Assembly: GCF_001640805.2 (NCBI RefSeq)
Contig: NC_066838.1
Coordinates: forward strand, 14,622,763 to 14,686,762
Reading direction: 5' to 3'
DNA length: 64,000 bases
Source: Lates calcarifer
Taxonomy: Eukaryota; Chordata; Actinopteri; Centropomidae
This document shows, piece after piece, positions 1 to 14,794 of the stretch (the first letter of the stretch is position 1; each line of letters begins with the position of its first letter). A program made the position numbers and the translations under genes. The notes below the pieces were generated by a model. That model saw only the letters and a program-made list of their open reading frames with translations. It searched no databases and was not told the origin of the DNA.

Positions 1-1588
1 CCTCCATGAGGAAATGAGGAAATCCAGGTTTTTGTACCACCTGCATTCACCGCTTTCTGGCTTTGATTCTCTCTTTCAAACATGTCTTCCTTGTGCCCCC
101 TTTTTTCATTACCCCTCTCTCCTTAAACCTCAAAATCCTTGTTGAGCGCATTACACAATATGTGGGGAAGAAGAGGAGTTGATGTTAAGTCAGAGATGCC
201 TTGTGAGACAATCCAAAATCAACAGGAGCAAAAAGGGACAGAAGTAACACAGAAGAGAAAACAGAGACAAAGAAATGGCTTCAGGACACAGAGAGAAAGA
301 GAATCCGATAAAGAAAAACATCAGCTGAGAATGGTGTGAGAACAGGGAGCCATGTGTATTAGACGATGTCGGGTACATGATGATGTGATGGTTGGTTGCC
401 ATGGTAATGATGCCATAGGGGGGTAATGGTTGCCATGACTCCTGCAACTAGGCGTGGAGGGAGGCGCCCCTGGTTCTTCCAGCTCGCTGGCCCGGATGCA
501 GGACTGCAGATGGCCCTGTGTGTGTGTGTGTGTGTGTGTGTGCGCAGATGGCCATGTTCTAGACCTGTCCTTCACTACATACGAGAAAAGACAAAGCCCT
601 GTACTCTCAGCATCCCTGCGCTTTGGTTGCTATGGTTACACTGATTTCCCCTCTCTCTCTCTCCCTCTAACTCCCTCTGTCTCTTGCTGTCTCTCTCCCA
701 CTAAAATCCCACTACATCAGTCACATAAACCGCACTGTGGAGGTGTGACCTAAATCAGACACTCTAGCAAAACACACACACACAGTCTGGAACCCATACA
801 GCTACAGATGGATCTTAGAGACACTCAAGCAGAGCTGTAGACAGGATTTTAAAAGCACTGAGGTCATGAGTCCCAAATCCTCCTTTTCCCACAGAAGATT
901 TTTGTAAGACCACACTGTTGTAGTGCACTTCATTGTATTGTGGGAAAAATATAATCACTAAGGACAGCGGTTTCTAACTGCAGTCAAAACCACAGTCTCT
1001 GGATTAGCTGGATTAGAATCAGGTGGTATAGGTATGAGATTTCAGGGATACCGCTTGTTTTTTCCAGATTTTTTTTTGTTATGGATTAGTGTAGATCAAT
1101 GACCTACTACTGGGTCTATGGCTACACTAGCTGATCTTATTCAGACGGTATTTTTCTATAAAACCTCCCAAATGAGCCTGATTAGAATTAAAAATTCAGC
1201 TCTTAGCACAGCTCTAAAACACCCCACAAAAGACCAAAAAGGAGCTTTGTGGAACAGTGCAGCTGTCCAGTGTGTAGTGTGTGTATGTGTTGCAGTGAAC
1301 ATTGATCGCTGCAGATGTGATAAATATTATGAGTGTGCAAAGAATACTTAATCAGGCTTTGTCTCTGATGCCAATGTCCTGCTGCCTGTTGTGTGTATTT
1401 GTATGTGTGTGTGTGCCCTCTGTTCACTGCCAGGGTGCATGACACATCATTCAGCACCTAATCAATACCTCACTGGATTAAAAACTTAATCGATACTACT
1501 GTATCCAACACACGCACTGCTGATCCATCTGTGTCAGACAGCTGTGTGTGTGTTTGTTGTGTGTATGCTAACGTGTGCCTATACTTAC
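1..1588. other. intron downstream of nav1 exon 8
   Basis: This is the start of the intron after exon 8 on the minus strand. A (TG)n tract lies at 517-542 and TG-rich DNA at 1540-1580. I looked for the next NAV1 exon, whose product should resume with an LRTDSEKRS-like sequence, and did not find it. It should lie to the left of the window. Confidence 0.6.
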
Positions 1589-1727
1589 CACTATGGCTGA
1601 GTTTCTGCGGGAGCCGATGGGAGTGGTGGGAAGGGAGTTGAGAGTGGGACTCGTGTTGAACTCTTCAGAGCTGAGGTTGTCTGAGCCGTCGCTCAGACCA
1701 CTGCTGATGGAACTGCTCTCATCCCAA
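1589..1727 (-). CDS. nav1: nav1 exon 8 (WDESSS exon)
   Basis: This 139-nt exon is one of the most conserved NAV segments. Its acceptor is ttgtttcttttag and its donor GTG|gtaagt. It starts with one base that completes the glycine codon left by exon 7, then encodes 46 residues from WDESSSISSGLSDGSDNL to SRRNSAIV, ending in phase 0. The serine/acidic segment SSEEFN followed by a TP/SP-rich tail matches human NAV1 closely (WDESSSISSGLSDASDNL in human, as I recall). It has no catalytic motif and belongs to the low-complexity, probably phosphorylated region before the coiled coils. The intron that follows is CA-rich on the transcript. It can be spliced from exon 7 or, by phase, from the alternative first exon at 16292-16210. 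Confidence 0.93.
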
Positions 1728-2084
1728 CTAAAAGAAACAATGACAAAGAAGATGTGTTAGATAATATGTAAATATAACAGTGATTGCCAACCAGGGATGC
1801 TTGTACATCACGGGGTACTTCTGAGGTGCAAGTACCTCAGATATAACTGCTAAGTATGCAGTTCAAATAATTAGCTAAAAGTAATGGATTAGCATTTAAT
1901 ATCACTTGCTATCACTGTATTAAATGATAGCAAACTTGTAGGGGAAAGATGCAAAAAAAAACATCTGATCAGCCTTAAAACAATGTTATCAGTGTCGAAT
2001 GCAAGGCTGTTATTGTACTAGTGTATTTAGGTCAAACCCAGACAGACAGTAGAGGTGTGCTCCTATTTTTGGTTGGAGGTGTGC

Positions 2085-2215
2085 TCAGAATTTGGCCAGT
2101 GGTTGTGAGTCTCCTTCAACTGGTCAACCTGAGTTTAAATCACAATGCCATCAAGCATCCAACTTTGTGAAAGTGTCCTTGATCAAGATACCAAACCCCT
2201 TCCAACTCCAAGGGC
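2085..2215 (+). mobile_element. degenerate tRNA-derived SINE fragment
   Basis: The stretch around 2125-2145 (cctgagtttaaatcacaa) resembles a pol III B box of the gagttcaaatccc type. The following gtgtccttgatcaagatacc resembles the tccttgagcaagacactgaacccc tail that I know from many fish SINE-like copies. It is diverged, has no clear A-rich tail, and its ends are approximate. Confidence 0.4.
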
Positions 2216-5200
2216 ATACAGAAGCTAATTGTGGTCACTAATGTCTACAGGGATCGATCACATATCACATACCACCACATGCTCTCATACCCAAGAATAT
2301 CTTAGAAAACAAAGCAATCTCTGTCAGTTAATTGGATTATATACCCACGCTCCACCAGCTACGTTACATCAGCAATTGGCTCTCTTGGCTCCACGTCTTC
2401 CAGTTTGTCTTTTGATTAAATATTCATAGACACAGACCTCATTTAGAAAGCTGCCTGCTCTATATACCTAACTTTCGCACTGCAAGAACTTGGCGAACTG
2501 AAATTCGGAGCGCTCTCGACATCATCACAACCCACACACGCACACAAAAATAGCACTAAAGAACATATACACTGATGCATGCGCCCACGAGTGTATGCAG
2601 GAGGGGAGCCTGCGCCAGGACTGTGAAGTCTATCCGCATGGCACACATCTGCTTGGTTGTTGTCTTTTCCCCAAGAGCATTTGTTCTGAAAATCCTGACT
2701 TAAACAGGTTGGGGTGCTTCTGCAGTAGTTACCTGCGAATATCTAAAAACAATAACATCATCCTACTTAAAATCAAAATTCAACAATGTTGAACCTGTGG
2801 TACAATTTGTTCACTCTATATTTTAAAAACACATATTTATGAAGCTATAATTGTTATTGTTGTTACATTTGAAGGACATCTTTCAACAAAGCTTGGAGAA
2901 TGTGCCTGAACTTGTGGCATTCAGCTGTGAATGAGCTCTTTCAGCTGAGAAAAGGTGAGGCGTGCCCTTTGTTGCGTAACACATGTATCTAGGGGCTGCG
3001 ATGTGCAATGGTCTAAAGTGTCTGTCGCATTTTTTGCCTCTTAAACAGTAGATTTCTTTGTGTGGCCTCTATGAGTTCACGTGAAAATTCAAATGATTCA
3101 GTTAAGGCTTCTCCTTTAACAACTTGGTTGCGTTTGAATATTTCCTGTCTGAAGCTCATCAGTATCAAATACTATATCACCAGTAATGTGAAAGATCGAG
3201 TCACATAAACCTCAAGAAATAACTGGAACAAATCTGTCATCTACCTCAACACACTGACTTGCAGGACAGGAATGAGGAAGCAGGGGTGAAGAGGAGCACA
3301 TATTGAGATGTTTAGGTATGTGGCTGCACATTCGCTTCTATACATTAAATGGGTCACGTTTAGGAAGTTAGGGGGTTGGGTTTTTTTTCTCTCATTAGGG
3401 TCAATAGGTTCGACTGATATCACACTATACTGTAAAGCAAGTTCAGAGGATGGGGTTACCCTAATGAGGTCATGTATACTGTGGCACAGCGGAGGATGGA
3501 GAGGAGAGAAAGCGGGGTGGGCCTTCCGGTTGGGTGCCTGTATGGGTCACACTGTACCCTGAGGGACTTGACGGCGGGGATCGGGGGGGAGAGGGGCGAA
3601 AGGGAAAGCCCTCCCTGTCTAGCCTGTGGATATCTTAGACATGAAAAAAGAGCAGACGAGATTTTACGTCTGAAGTGGCTGTAATGCTGCCTTGTCTATA
3701 TGCCAGACTAAGATTAAGGGCAAATTTAAGATTGGGCCAGACACGCCCAGAGCACCAAGCTACGCTCTCTGCCTTAATGTGAAATGCTAAAACACTTAAA
3801 CCTCTTTAAATAAGTACAAAAAAGGTTGCTACACTGCATTTTCATTTTGAACAGTAGTGTTCATTCTTGAAACAAAGCAGAATGTTCGAATTGATATTTC
3901 AAACGTGTGTCTACAAGATTTTTATGATGAAAAAATACATCTCACACTCCAGGCTCAATTAAACTGTCTAAAAACTCAATGGTCAAGAAAACAAACAAGC
4001 CAATCTTTGCATTGAAAATGTGTGAAATTATCTTATCACCTGGCAGATGATTTCACAAGGTGTTTTATAACAGAATATGATGTTTTAAGACTCAATTAGA
4101 GATTTAACAGCTTTCTAAGAAGGATATTTTTCCATAAAAGCTGATGTTGGATTCTTGCTTTATACCAGATTTCTATTTACCCTCTAGTACAAAAATGCAC
4201 AAAGGAACTAATAAACTTTTAACTCATACAGAGGTGATTTATTCGTACCAAATTTGTGTGCATGTGTCATTCATTTCCATTCCCACTGCTGGAAATTAAA
4301 CCTCCTTCTGGGAGGCACAGCTGTGGTTTACCATCAGCACCTATCTGAGGCGATACCTGTCTCTTTGTATCCTGTTATTCAGAGCTATCTGCATGTCCAC
4401 CAGTGCTTTTGAGAATGATAATGCCCTCTCTGATGAATAATTCAGATATGAAAAGAAACAGTACAAACACAGTCTCTGCCAAACCCTGGTTGTCACTCAG
4501 CCGACAGATGTGAAAACAAGAAGCCATAAAAAAAGGAAACGGGTTCAAGGATCAAACAGGGATCACGGGGACAGCACCAGCCAAGTGGGTGAATAAATAT
4601 TAAACAAAGGACTTCATCTGAATTTATCGGTGACATCATCTCACAGTGGACATAAAAAAGTAAATCAAGTTTTTGAATCACTAAGAAGAAATTCTGTATT
4701 GTGTTTTTTGATTCCTCTGTGAAATAAAATGAGCTTCTTATAATACAAATGCCAAATCGATCAGACCAAGGAGAGAGACCCCATTAAAAGCTGCTTTGAT
4801 GAGACCAGAAGACACCTCAGAGACTCAAAAAGTAAATGACAGTTAAGATGATGTGGGCGCCAAGTGGAACATAAGGCATCATGAGTCCGTGTTATGGTTT
4901 ATCTGTGTGTGAATTTCTGTACAACTGTCGTAGCAGTAAGTTAAAAAGCCATCAGCTTTGATCGGCCAAAATTCTGTTCAGCTCAGACTTCAATGACCCA
5001 GAGTTCTGTGAATAGGAAATCTTTTCTCAAGTCCCAAAAGACTTTAGTAGATATCAGTTGAAGGTCTTGAAACACTGTCTGTCCAAGTCAGTCCAAAGGT
5101 TTCTGGCTGAAAAATAATTTTCTGATTTCCCTGCCAAAACCTGATATCCTAAATCGGCGCTGGCCGAAAATCCGGCCTAAGCAGATCTTCTGTCATCCGG

Positions 5201-8200
5201 CTCCTCTTTGCCTTCTACAGTCTTCCATCAAGTCTACTGGGTGAGATAAAAGGAAGACTGAGCTTGAAAAGAGGGCGATGAAACATGAGGATACTCGAGA
5301 GAAGAGGGCGAAGTGGTATGTGCGGAGAAAAGAAAGACCTCAAATGACAAGTGTGAAAAAGAGGGAGCTATAATGGAGCGAGAAGTGCTGTCGATGATAC
5401 ACAGAGGACCTGCTCAACTTCTCAGGGCACGATGCACCCTCCCTCGAGAGGACTGTCTCTCATCTCTCTTTTCTAAACTTCCACCAACTTGCCTCCTCTG
5501 CCTCAACCCGCTCCATCCTTCCTTCCTTCAATAGCAGCTGCTGAAATCTCCCGCTATAATCGCCGCCCCCCCGCCCCGCTCCGCCTCGTCTTTTTCATTC
5601 TTCGCAGCAGCTGTGGAGACTGAGGGATAATATTAGCACCTAATTCATCTACATCAGCCCTTTCACAGATTAGCTAGTGTCTAAGAGCAAGCACCATTTT
5701 AGTCAAGCCACTTCCCTGTCACATTTATATTCATTTTTAAATTAGCTCAGCCTACAGTGCAGCTTCCTCTAAAAAGCAAGCTAACACCAGTCAGCTACAG
5801 CGCTGTAACACATCCTGAAAAAGCAGAATCTCTTGCCAACAATATTCAAGATGTAACAGATGAAATTACGGTTTTATGAAATGTCATTAAAATACTGGGT
5901 GTAAATCACGGTCATGAATCTGCATGCACTGCTTATGGATGTTAAATTTCATTGTCCCCCTGTGACTTTAGGCCTGATCTCAAGTTAAAGAACACAGCTG
6001 GAGGGAAAGGATCAAGATGCTGAAAAATGGCACCCTGTGACTGTAATTTTATGAGCAAAATGAATATCAATGGTGATTTGATTTAGGCCGCAATAAATGT
6101 CAATTAAGCTGAGAGGCACTGGATTAAACTCATTCTTCACCTCCACCTGACCGTTTTTTTTTTCCCAGTGCACCATGTGCAAAATGCAGCATCCAGCTGA
6201 GCAGAGAGTATGCCACATGGACACATTCTGTCATCCCGAGCCAGCTGCACACAAGTGGTTTCTTACTCTGCCTTCGCTCGTGACATTATAACCGCACCTC
6301 GAACAGAGACGAGCCACAGCGAGGCATTCTGTCGTCTGTCCAGAGTAAACTTGGGATTTCATCATCTCTCAGAGAATGAGAATGTCTCCAGCAAGTCGCA
6401 GAATGTTTGAAATGGTTTAAATATTTCTCTTTCATTTACCAGATTAATAAAGGTCATGGTGGTCAATGTACGCCACATCCTCCTTTCGCAGAGACACAGT
6501 TTCTTTGTTCCTCGTACTCTGCCGAGAGGACCGGCACACCCACACAAACACTGAGCCTCACAAGCTATCAAGAGAAGAGCTGAATCTGTTGCTGAGCTAA
6601 ATAGTCAGCTTTTATTAACAAGCTTCTGTGCTCCTGCACTATTCAGACTATGGAGCCAGTTGCTTTGATCTCAAAGTGAATGGTCTTTTTTTCCCCTTGC
6701 TGCTTATTACGAGAGCTCTGCACTCTGCTCACCTCCTCTCAGTCTGTGACCTCTCTGAGGTTGAGGGATGGGAGAAAGAAAGTGAGAGAAATACAGTAGA
6801 TGCAGAAAGAAGAAAAAGCCACTGCAGAGACAAAGCAGCTTTGCCTGTGGTTTCTGTTCAGAGCAGTGCTTGCTGGGAGTTGGAGTCCTGCCAGGCTAAG
6901 GGAGCAGACTTAACAGTATTGGTTGATAAGCTGTTCCATCTAAACAAACATTGGTTATAACTGCATGGAGGCCGTTTGGAGGAATGTGACGCTGAAACTC
7001 CTGCGGTGAATTCCAACCAAGTGATTTTTGACTATGCTGCATTATCAGAGGATGGATGGCAGTGATGGCAGTTACTGTCCTACACTCAGAGGATTGATTA
7101 AAAAAACACAATTAAGTAATTACCTCATCAATAGTCAGTGCACATTATAGAGAATGTTAGTGCACGTATGCAAAGCCTGTCACTAAACAACAGATCGATA
7201 GCGAGGGGGAGCACAATGTCATTATCAATCTTGTTATCTAAGGATACGTCGCTTTGCAGCACAAGCAGAATATTCAAGTGGACCATCGAGGTGAAATTAG
7301 AATGAATGTGTACTAATGTCACCTTAATCTGCTCTAAAAAAATTGTATTAAACCTGCTGGACCATGTTGGAGCAGATAAGATGACAATATAGAGGACAGA
7401 TGGACGGCATCAGCTGTGAGTCAGATGCTTTTAAACAACTGTAGAAGAAAAAGTAAGGACCTTAAAGTGGAGGTTTAAATCACATGCTTCATGTACATCA
7501 TGACCAACGTGTTACATTTTGCTTTTATCAATGTGGCAATCTTTCAACCTTAGCCAGGTATAAAAGCTTTTTTTGTGAAATTTCAACTTTTTTCCGATTT
7601 CCAGTATTTTCAGTCAGGTTTTTTTATGTGCAAACTTAAAATGTGCAGGTGGATGGAAACACTCTGAATAATACAGGAGCAAGGATTGAAAGGTTCTCTG
7701 TCTTGTGAATGATATAGTACAAATATAACAGTGATACAAACTTTTGTTTCCTCACGGGGTTAAACATGTCCCATCCAGTGTGATATTTGGACACTGTCTC
7801 ACTCCCGCCTGTGTAAACGCATGGAAAGTGTTTCTGCAGTCCCGCAGTGGACAGGAACTTTCCATTCCTATTAAAATCCACAGTGTCACATGGCAGAACC
7901 CAAAATGGCTAAATCAGACGGGTTCCTGGTTGTAGTGATGCCTTTTCAGGCAAATGGAAAGTAGGGCACTGCCAGACTGGCACTGGGCAGCCGGCTCAGA
8001 AACCGGAGGGGGCACATATGAAAGGGCTGCTGAAGTCATTAGATCCTCTAAAGAATAAATATGAGAGACTGTAACTGGTTCAAGGGATGACAATTGGGTG
8101 AGGTGCATTGTCTGCGCTTGTGTATGAGGGACACATCTGGACACACATTTAAAAAAATAACGCAGCTAAGATAGACTCATTTATCATCCTGCCACCAAAA

Positions 8201-11200
8201 TGCTATATACCACCTTACAGCAGGTGTAAGGAATCATAAATAATGTTACTCATTATGTTCACAAAGTTTGACAGACAAGCAAAAAGGGATAAACAATAAG
8301 AAGAGAATTTGCAGTTCAGCAGCAACCTTATGACTCGCTTTCTGCTTCAACATCATCTACAGGTTTCAGTCTGGACACACAAAACAGGATGTAAACCCAA
8401 CAGGAGATGACTGTTTTCTCACAGTGACACTGGTGTAAACACACGTCCACACACACTCTCACAAAACAAAATGACTCATTTGCGGGGGGAAAGAGCAGCA
8501 TGACCGGCCACACCCATTATTAGTGTTTCTTCTCCTTCTTCTCCAAAACGGTTGTGAACATTACAGTAGATTCAAGTGTGAGAAATCTTGTGACAAAAAT
8601 CATGACACGATGAGTAAGAGCTCCCATCAAATTTACTTGATAATAAATCAAAAGAAGAGGGCGAGTGTGGTTGGTGAGCACAGATGGCTAACACTATGGG
8701 TCCCTGGACCACTTCAGCAGCTTATCACCAGGAAACACACACACATGCACAAAAACACACACCGATCTGTGACTCACCTTGGAGGCTTATGACCATAGCA
8801 GATTGTCCCAGTAAAATCATTATTTTCCAATCATGGATGGGTGAATGGAGAGTAGATATCGGAGAGGTTGAAATGTTATCCAAAATTGTGTCTGTCACAC
8901 TGATTTTTAAAGCGTCTGCGCAGGATTATACATCACTGCAACACCATATAAGGCTATGTAAAAATTCCCTCTGGAGGCCCAAGCCCACATTATATCTTGA
9001 AAGCCTCAAACTCTGACACATAAGGCCAGTACAGACATAACATGGCGCAAATATCCAACCACTGCAGACATACTGTAGCTATAGTGACCATGGTATACAT
9101 TGCCTATCTGTTATTGTGCTTAAGATGCAGGCAGATTGATTACAAACGGTAGTTTTAGCTGCTTATTTCCATAAAGTCCCAGCCATCTGCTGCTCTCTGA
9201 ACTCATGGTATGTTCTTATCAAAGAAACACTTCCATACATGCTGTGTTGACATTTAGTCTCACTGGTAAATTACTGATTCTACCACTTTTTAATGAACGC
9301 ATGTTGCCGTCTTGGGGGACTTGTAGAGTAATTAGCAACAAATCTGTCATTAAAAAAGGCTTTTAATTAGCCACTCAATACAGGTTCTCTACTGAGTTGT
9401 ATTGTTAAATACTTACAGTAAATCATTGACAAGACCCAATTAAAAACTAGATTGTGCAGGCAGTCTGCCTTTGGGTACACGCTCAACAGAGAAATTAATT
9501 TCCCCTTCCATGTTATTTATTGTTTCCTTTCCGTCCTGTTTCCATGATGTGAAATGGAACAATGTGTGATAGCTGCTTGGACAGTCTTTTGTGAACACAC
9601 ATGTACATATTAACTACACACACACACACACACCACACACAGCAGTATTTGGGCATTACAGAGGATTACAGAACAGGCTGGAGTTAATGAGCTCATAATT
9701 ACTGCTAATTCCATCTGCCACCAGGATCAGAGCAGGCCAGGGGCCTCAGCTAGAGGTGCTGCATGTGTGTGGGTATATGTGTGTGTGTGTGTCCGCAGAG
9801 GGGAAATAGGAGGTCACATCCCTAAATGGCCATCACAGAGGAGAAACCCTGTTGTGCCTTTGACAGGCATAACCCTGACAGCAATGGCCCGGGGGTTTAG
9901 GACACAAACACACACACACACACACACCCTCACAAACACATACACATTAAATGCACTGAATTGACATTGTCCCCTAGAGTGAAACTTTTATTAGCTGTCA
10001 CAAGTGTGTGATGTTAGTGGTTGGTGGGAACGGCAGCTTTTGCTCATGTCATTGCTCCGCTGAGGGTTACACAAAGCCAGGCAGGCTGTGTATTACTGGC
10101 TCCGAGGTGTGTGGAAGAATATTGAGGTACATTATTCCTGGATCCAAGTTTTCCCTCACAAGGACGGGGACACATTCTACAAATGCTTGGGGCTTTCTGG
10201 ATGGAAAGTTAAATCACTGAAAAAGCACTTGAACGTATCAGGAATCCTGGTCAGTAAATTTTTTTATTTTTTCTCTGTGGGGGAGATGGAGACAGATGGA
10301 CAGGGAAAACTGTATAGCTTAAGGAGAGGAGAAATTGCTTCAGCGAAATTCTCCTTCGACAGCAAATTTATCTCTGAATCTCCTCCTGACCTCCCCAGGG
10401 TGGACGGATGAAGTCTGCTCAGAGTTCAACACGTCTCAGCCGAGATTTAACTTGGCTCTGAACTATTTCATCCCCGTGAAATGAAACAGGACGGTCAAAA
10501 CGGTGAAGGGCTCCAACCTGTGTATAAGGAACTTGGAGTGGTGAAATGCTCTTGGAACCAAAAACCGTGTGACTACTGATCGTGCTGACACCCACTGGGT
10601 CATCTTGATCTTCTCATACTGTAAGCCCCAAAAAGGAAAACAGCAGAGAGAGGTGTACGGAGGATTCCTTGAGAGGAACCAGACACATATTCTTCTTTGT
10701 CCTCTCCATTTTCTTTGTATTTGTCTTCGTCTTACTCAGCTCTAACAGGGTTAAAGTTTAAAGGTTACCGGCCCTGAGTCTAAACAAGGCTGCCCCAGGC
10801 CTTTGAATGCAGTCACAATACAAACAATGCCTTTCGAACTTATACATAAAACAAGGCATTAATTGCTGAATAAGAATGGGAGAAAATTGTTTAACAATTT
10901 CTCCACATGGAGGACTTTCGCTCTTAATGTAGAGAGCATGACAAATTGGGTCAAAGAGTGTTAGATTACACAAAAAGACCATTAAAATGTCTGAAAGTAT
11001 GAGGTTTTGACCAGCAGAACTCTACTATGACCCAATAACCCTTGACCTCCAAAGTCCCTCTCTTCACTACAAGAGAGCGGGAAGCAGAAGAGGGACAGTA
11101 CTCCTGGGATAAGGTGGAATGGCCTTTTAAATCACCTTCATAAGTAGTTCAGTCTGGGGTGCAGTGTGTAGCGCTTCCCAGGCCCAACTCAGGGGCTAAG

Positions 11201-14200
11201 AACCGGGGAGGAGCTCACGAGGGGGAACCCCGCCACGCAGAGGCCCAAGACAGGGGTTGGGATCCTGGGGTAGAATTACCTCTGGCCTCCCTCCAGACAT
11301 GTCAGCTGACTTAACGGCTGTGTGAATTAACGGCGCACGGGGGGGGATGTTTTGGTTTGAAAAGAGGGCGACCAGCGAGAGGACGAAAAGGGAAGGAAAA
11401 AGGAGGAAGAGAGAGAGAGAGGGAGGTACCACTTTTGAATGAAGCACGCTTCTTCCAGGTCGCCGTTAACTTGAAGCAGCTGTGCGGGAGACGGTGCCGC
11501 AGACATGTGCAAAAAGAACAAACACGTACACAAACAGTTCCTCTGACAGCTGCCTTTTGATCAACAGAATATAGTAAAGTAACTGAGCCTGGAGCAGTAT
11601 AAACCAAGGAACAGACAGCTGTCTGGGGCGCAGAACTGAGAGCAGTAATATCCTGCTAGAACGCACACAGTCACTGAAACACATCAAAACAAACACAAAA
11701 CAACACTGACAACAAAACCAGTGAAATACAATACAGCCACTCTGCTGGGTCCTGGGAAGAGAAAATCTTGCATAAACCCAAGTTTAATTACAAATGTTAA
11801 CTGAGAAAACTAACAGTGATTGTGTGGTATACATTCACACAGATGAGGAAACTGCTGATGTTTAAAGCACTATCAAATGTGCCAAAAAGGGAACTATCCC
11901 ACTACAGCAAATAAGGCCATACACACACTCATGCACATATAGCAGATGGAGGAACTATGATGTCAGCATGATATGAGCAGGAGTTCAAGGGGCAGAAAGG
12001 GCAGTGGCTCAACATGGCTACCAAATGCCTCAGTCGAGACAAATGGTACAGACCCGTAAATAAAATTTCAGTGGGCATCCTCTCCCCCGCATGAAGAATC
12101 TGTAACGTAGTAAGGCCCTAATTTGCATTCATTCATTCCATGGTCATCTCTATGTTTTATGTTGACAGCAGCTAATCAACTAATTCCAACCCACTTGATT
12201 ATCTGTTAATCTCCCAGATTAGTACAGTGGATAGGAGTTTGTTTCCACACTGCTGTGACATGTCACATGAGGAGACTGGACTGGACCAGTGGACTGTGGG
12301 CTGATGGTACTTTAGAGGCCAAGCAGCATCTCTTCAACCAGTTTTTGGGTAAGAAAAGAGCATCAAGACAGAAAAAGAGAGAGAAAAAGATAGAGAGAGC
12401 ACAAAGTGAGAACATATGAATCAAATGTGACTACATATCTTTAGTTTAAATCAAATAAAGCTTCACAAAGAGGCTATACATTTAAGCAGAGCACCACTAA
12501 GCACCTGCCAAAGGTTGTCCAAACACCACCTGAACAGAAAAGAATGAAAACCTCATTGACTGGAGCAGAGATACTCTTTCACTTCTCCTGGCTGAGATAA
12601 AGCAGACACCTATTAAAACACACGTTACTCCCATGCTGGGAGTGGAGGGGGACAGACGGAGTGCAGTGCGCGCAATGTGTTTTTGTGTACACGCATACGT
12701 ATGCGATGTGGAGATGGATGGGGCCTCGAGGCGCACCCTCCTGCTCGAGCTCACACCCATCACCTGCTGTCACTCATAACACACACACACAGCCCCGGTC
12801 ACGCCACTTAAAGTTGTTACACTGAGTTTGGGAGACATTCCTCGCCCTTGGGCTGCTCTAAACACACACACTTTGCATTCCAGCGAGTGTATTCTGGGGT
12901 TCCACTCCCTAATCCTCCAACATATGCAGACGCGCATATGCATACCAGCGCACGAGTGCACAAAAGACATGCGCAGAAATAAAATGACAGATCCAGAGGT
13001 CCCATTAAAACGGGAATCTGCGGCCTCGAGTTTGTCACTCCAACACAAACTGGAGGAATCGTCTCAATTTCCATTCAACTCGAAGAGAGCCCTGAAAGTT
13101 TCAATGCAAGACCCTGTCTGAGCTTTTTTACTCACTCCACCTTTCCAAGAAAACTGTTCCACTACCAGGTGAAAATGACATCCAGAGGTTATTATTCTCC
13201 ATGGTCCTTGAACTTAGGCTTACAGCTTTCTCTCTCTCATCCCCAACGAGCCTGTTAAGGTGCAGTGTTGTCTGGCTGTAGGTCCTTCTCTGGCTTTGAT
13301 GTAACAGAGAGACTCACTAAACCGCAGGAGGCACCACCTCATGAAAATATGAGCTCTGTTTGTGGACACAGGCTCCTGTGTGTACAATAAAACAGTGCAT
13401 ATACATGTGTCTTAACAAGCACAGGTTACAAGCATGTGTTGTTTTACTCTCTGGTCTCCCTAATGACCTTGCAGGCCCGGCAAGCAAAACTGCTCACCTA
13501 ATTAACAAAGCATCAAGAGTCAGCGGTCACATGAAATGAAATCACTCCGGCCATGTGTTTTTCTCCATCCACACTGACTCTGGGTCTTTGGTCACAAGAA
13601 ATAAAGTAATTTGTGTTTAAATCAGAGGCTTGGACATGTTGATTGCTATGCTGTTTCTATGTGAACAGGAACCTTGCAACACCCTAAAAAAAAAAAAAAA
13701 AACCCCGCCAGAGAGACGGGGGAAAAAATTCAACGCCTAATTCAAGTTTTCAGATTTATCTGCACGGACATGTTTGTGTGCTCAAGAATAATGTTCATGG
13801 ATCATGATTCATGTGGGTGTGATACAGACCGTTGACCCCTTTAACCCATCCAGAGTCTGAGTCAGCAAAGCGTGTTTCCAAAACAGCTTAATCTATCTTT
13901 AACCCTGAGCCCTTAGCTATTGCACAATAGATAACATTTGTTTACATGCGTTATGTAAACTGTGTTGCATTTGTGACTGTGTTTCACCTCGATGTTGCTG
14001 GGATGCAGAAAAAGAATTATATCAGGTAACATAAATGGCATGAGTTTTTTAAAGTTAGAGGACACTGGAACTGTCAGCTAACAGGTGCCACCTGTCAAAC
14101 CAGATCATTATCACTCAATAGCATGGTGAATGAGCAGTTTCACTCCATTCCTGCATACAAATGCATATAATCATGGATTAAAGCTGCAATTGCTACAGTA

Positions 14201-14771
14201 CGCAGTGTCTCTAATGGAGCAGCTGATGGCCGGAAACTGCTAACGCCTCCATCCGATCAGAGCTGCTGTTTATACTTGTGACCAACACCTCCCATGCATA
14301 GCTAAATGACATCAGTCACACCATGAGTCTGGTCTGCATCATGGTGACTTCGCCGTTTTTATTCAATTAAAACAAAAAGTGAGAGCACTTGGGTGTGACA
14401 CACGCTGATGAGTGATGTCACCAGCTCGCAAATCTGCTGTTTAGATGAGGTTGTGTTGTGTGAACCAGAGGTGGATCTTGGTGTAGATGGGGGTAGGTCA
14501 TGCTGAGAAAGCTGTTTGTACTGTGTTCAGATGACAAAACACACGCGCGTGCACACAAACACACACAGAGACAGAGATTAAGTTGATGTTGGATTCCTTT
14601 CAATATGACTAATAGAGTTGATCAAATCTTGGGTTATGTTGGCTGGTTAGCTAATGATGCATGTTTTATGTTTGACACCCACACACTGGCTTACATGTGC
14701 AAAGACTCACCTCTGGCTTAAATCATATACTTTGGTGACCGCCCGAATGGTGTGTCTATGTGTGAGTGTGA

Positions 14772-14794
14772 GTGTGTGTGTGTGTGTGTGTGTG
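14772..14794. repeat. (GT)n microsatellite
   Basis: Uninterrupted GT dinucleotides inside intron 7; a second, interrupted TG block follows near 14950-14980. Confidence 0.9.

Noticed and set aside
2727..2736. 10-nt microexon-like segment (tgtttttag / gtaact) in intron 7
   Set aside because: Too short to judge and would shift the frame between exons 7 and 8.
8778..8900. Strong minus-strand donor (CCAAG|gtgagt) with open sequence upstream
   Set aside because: No convincing acceptor or pyrimidine tract, AT-rich, and no NAV resemblance.
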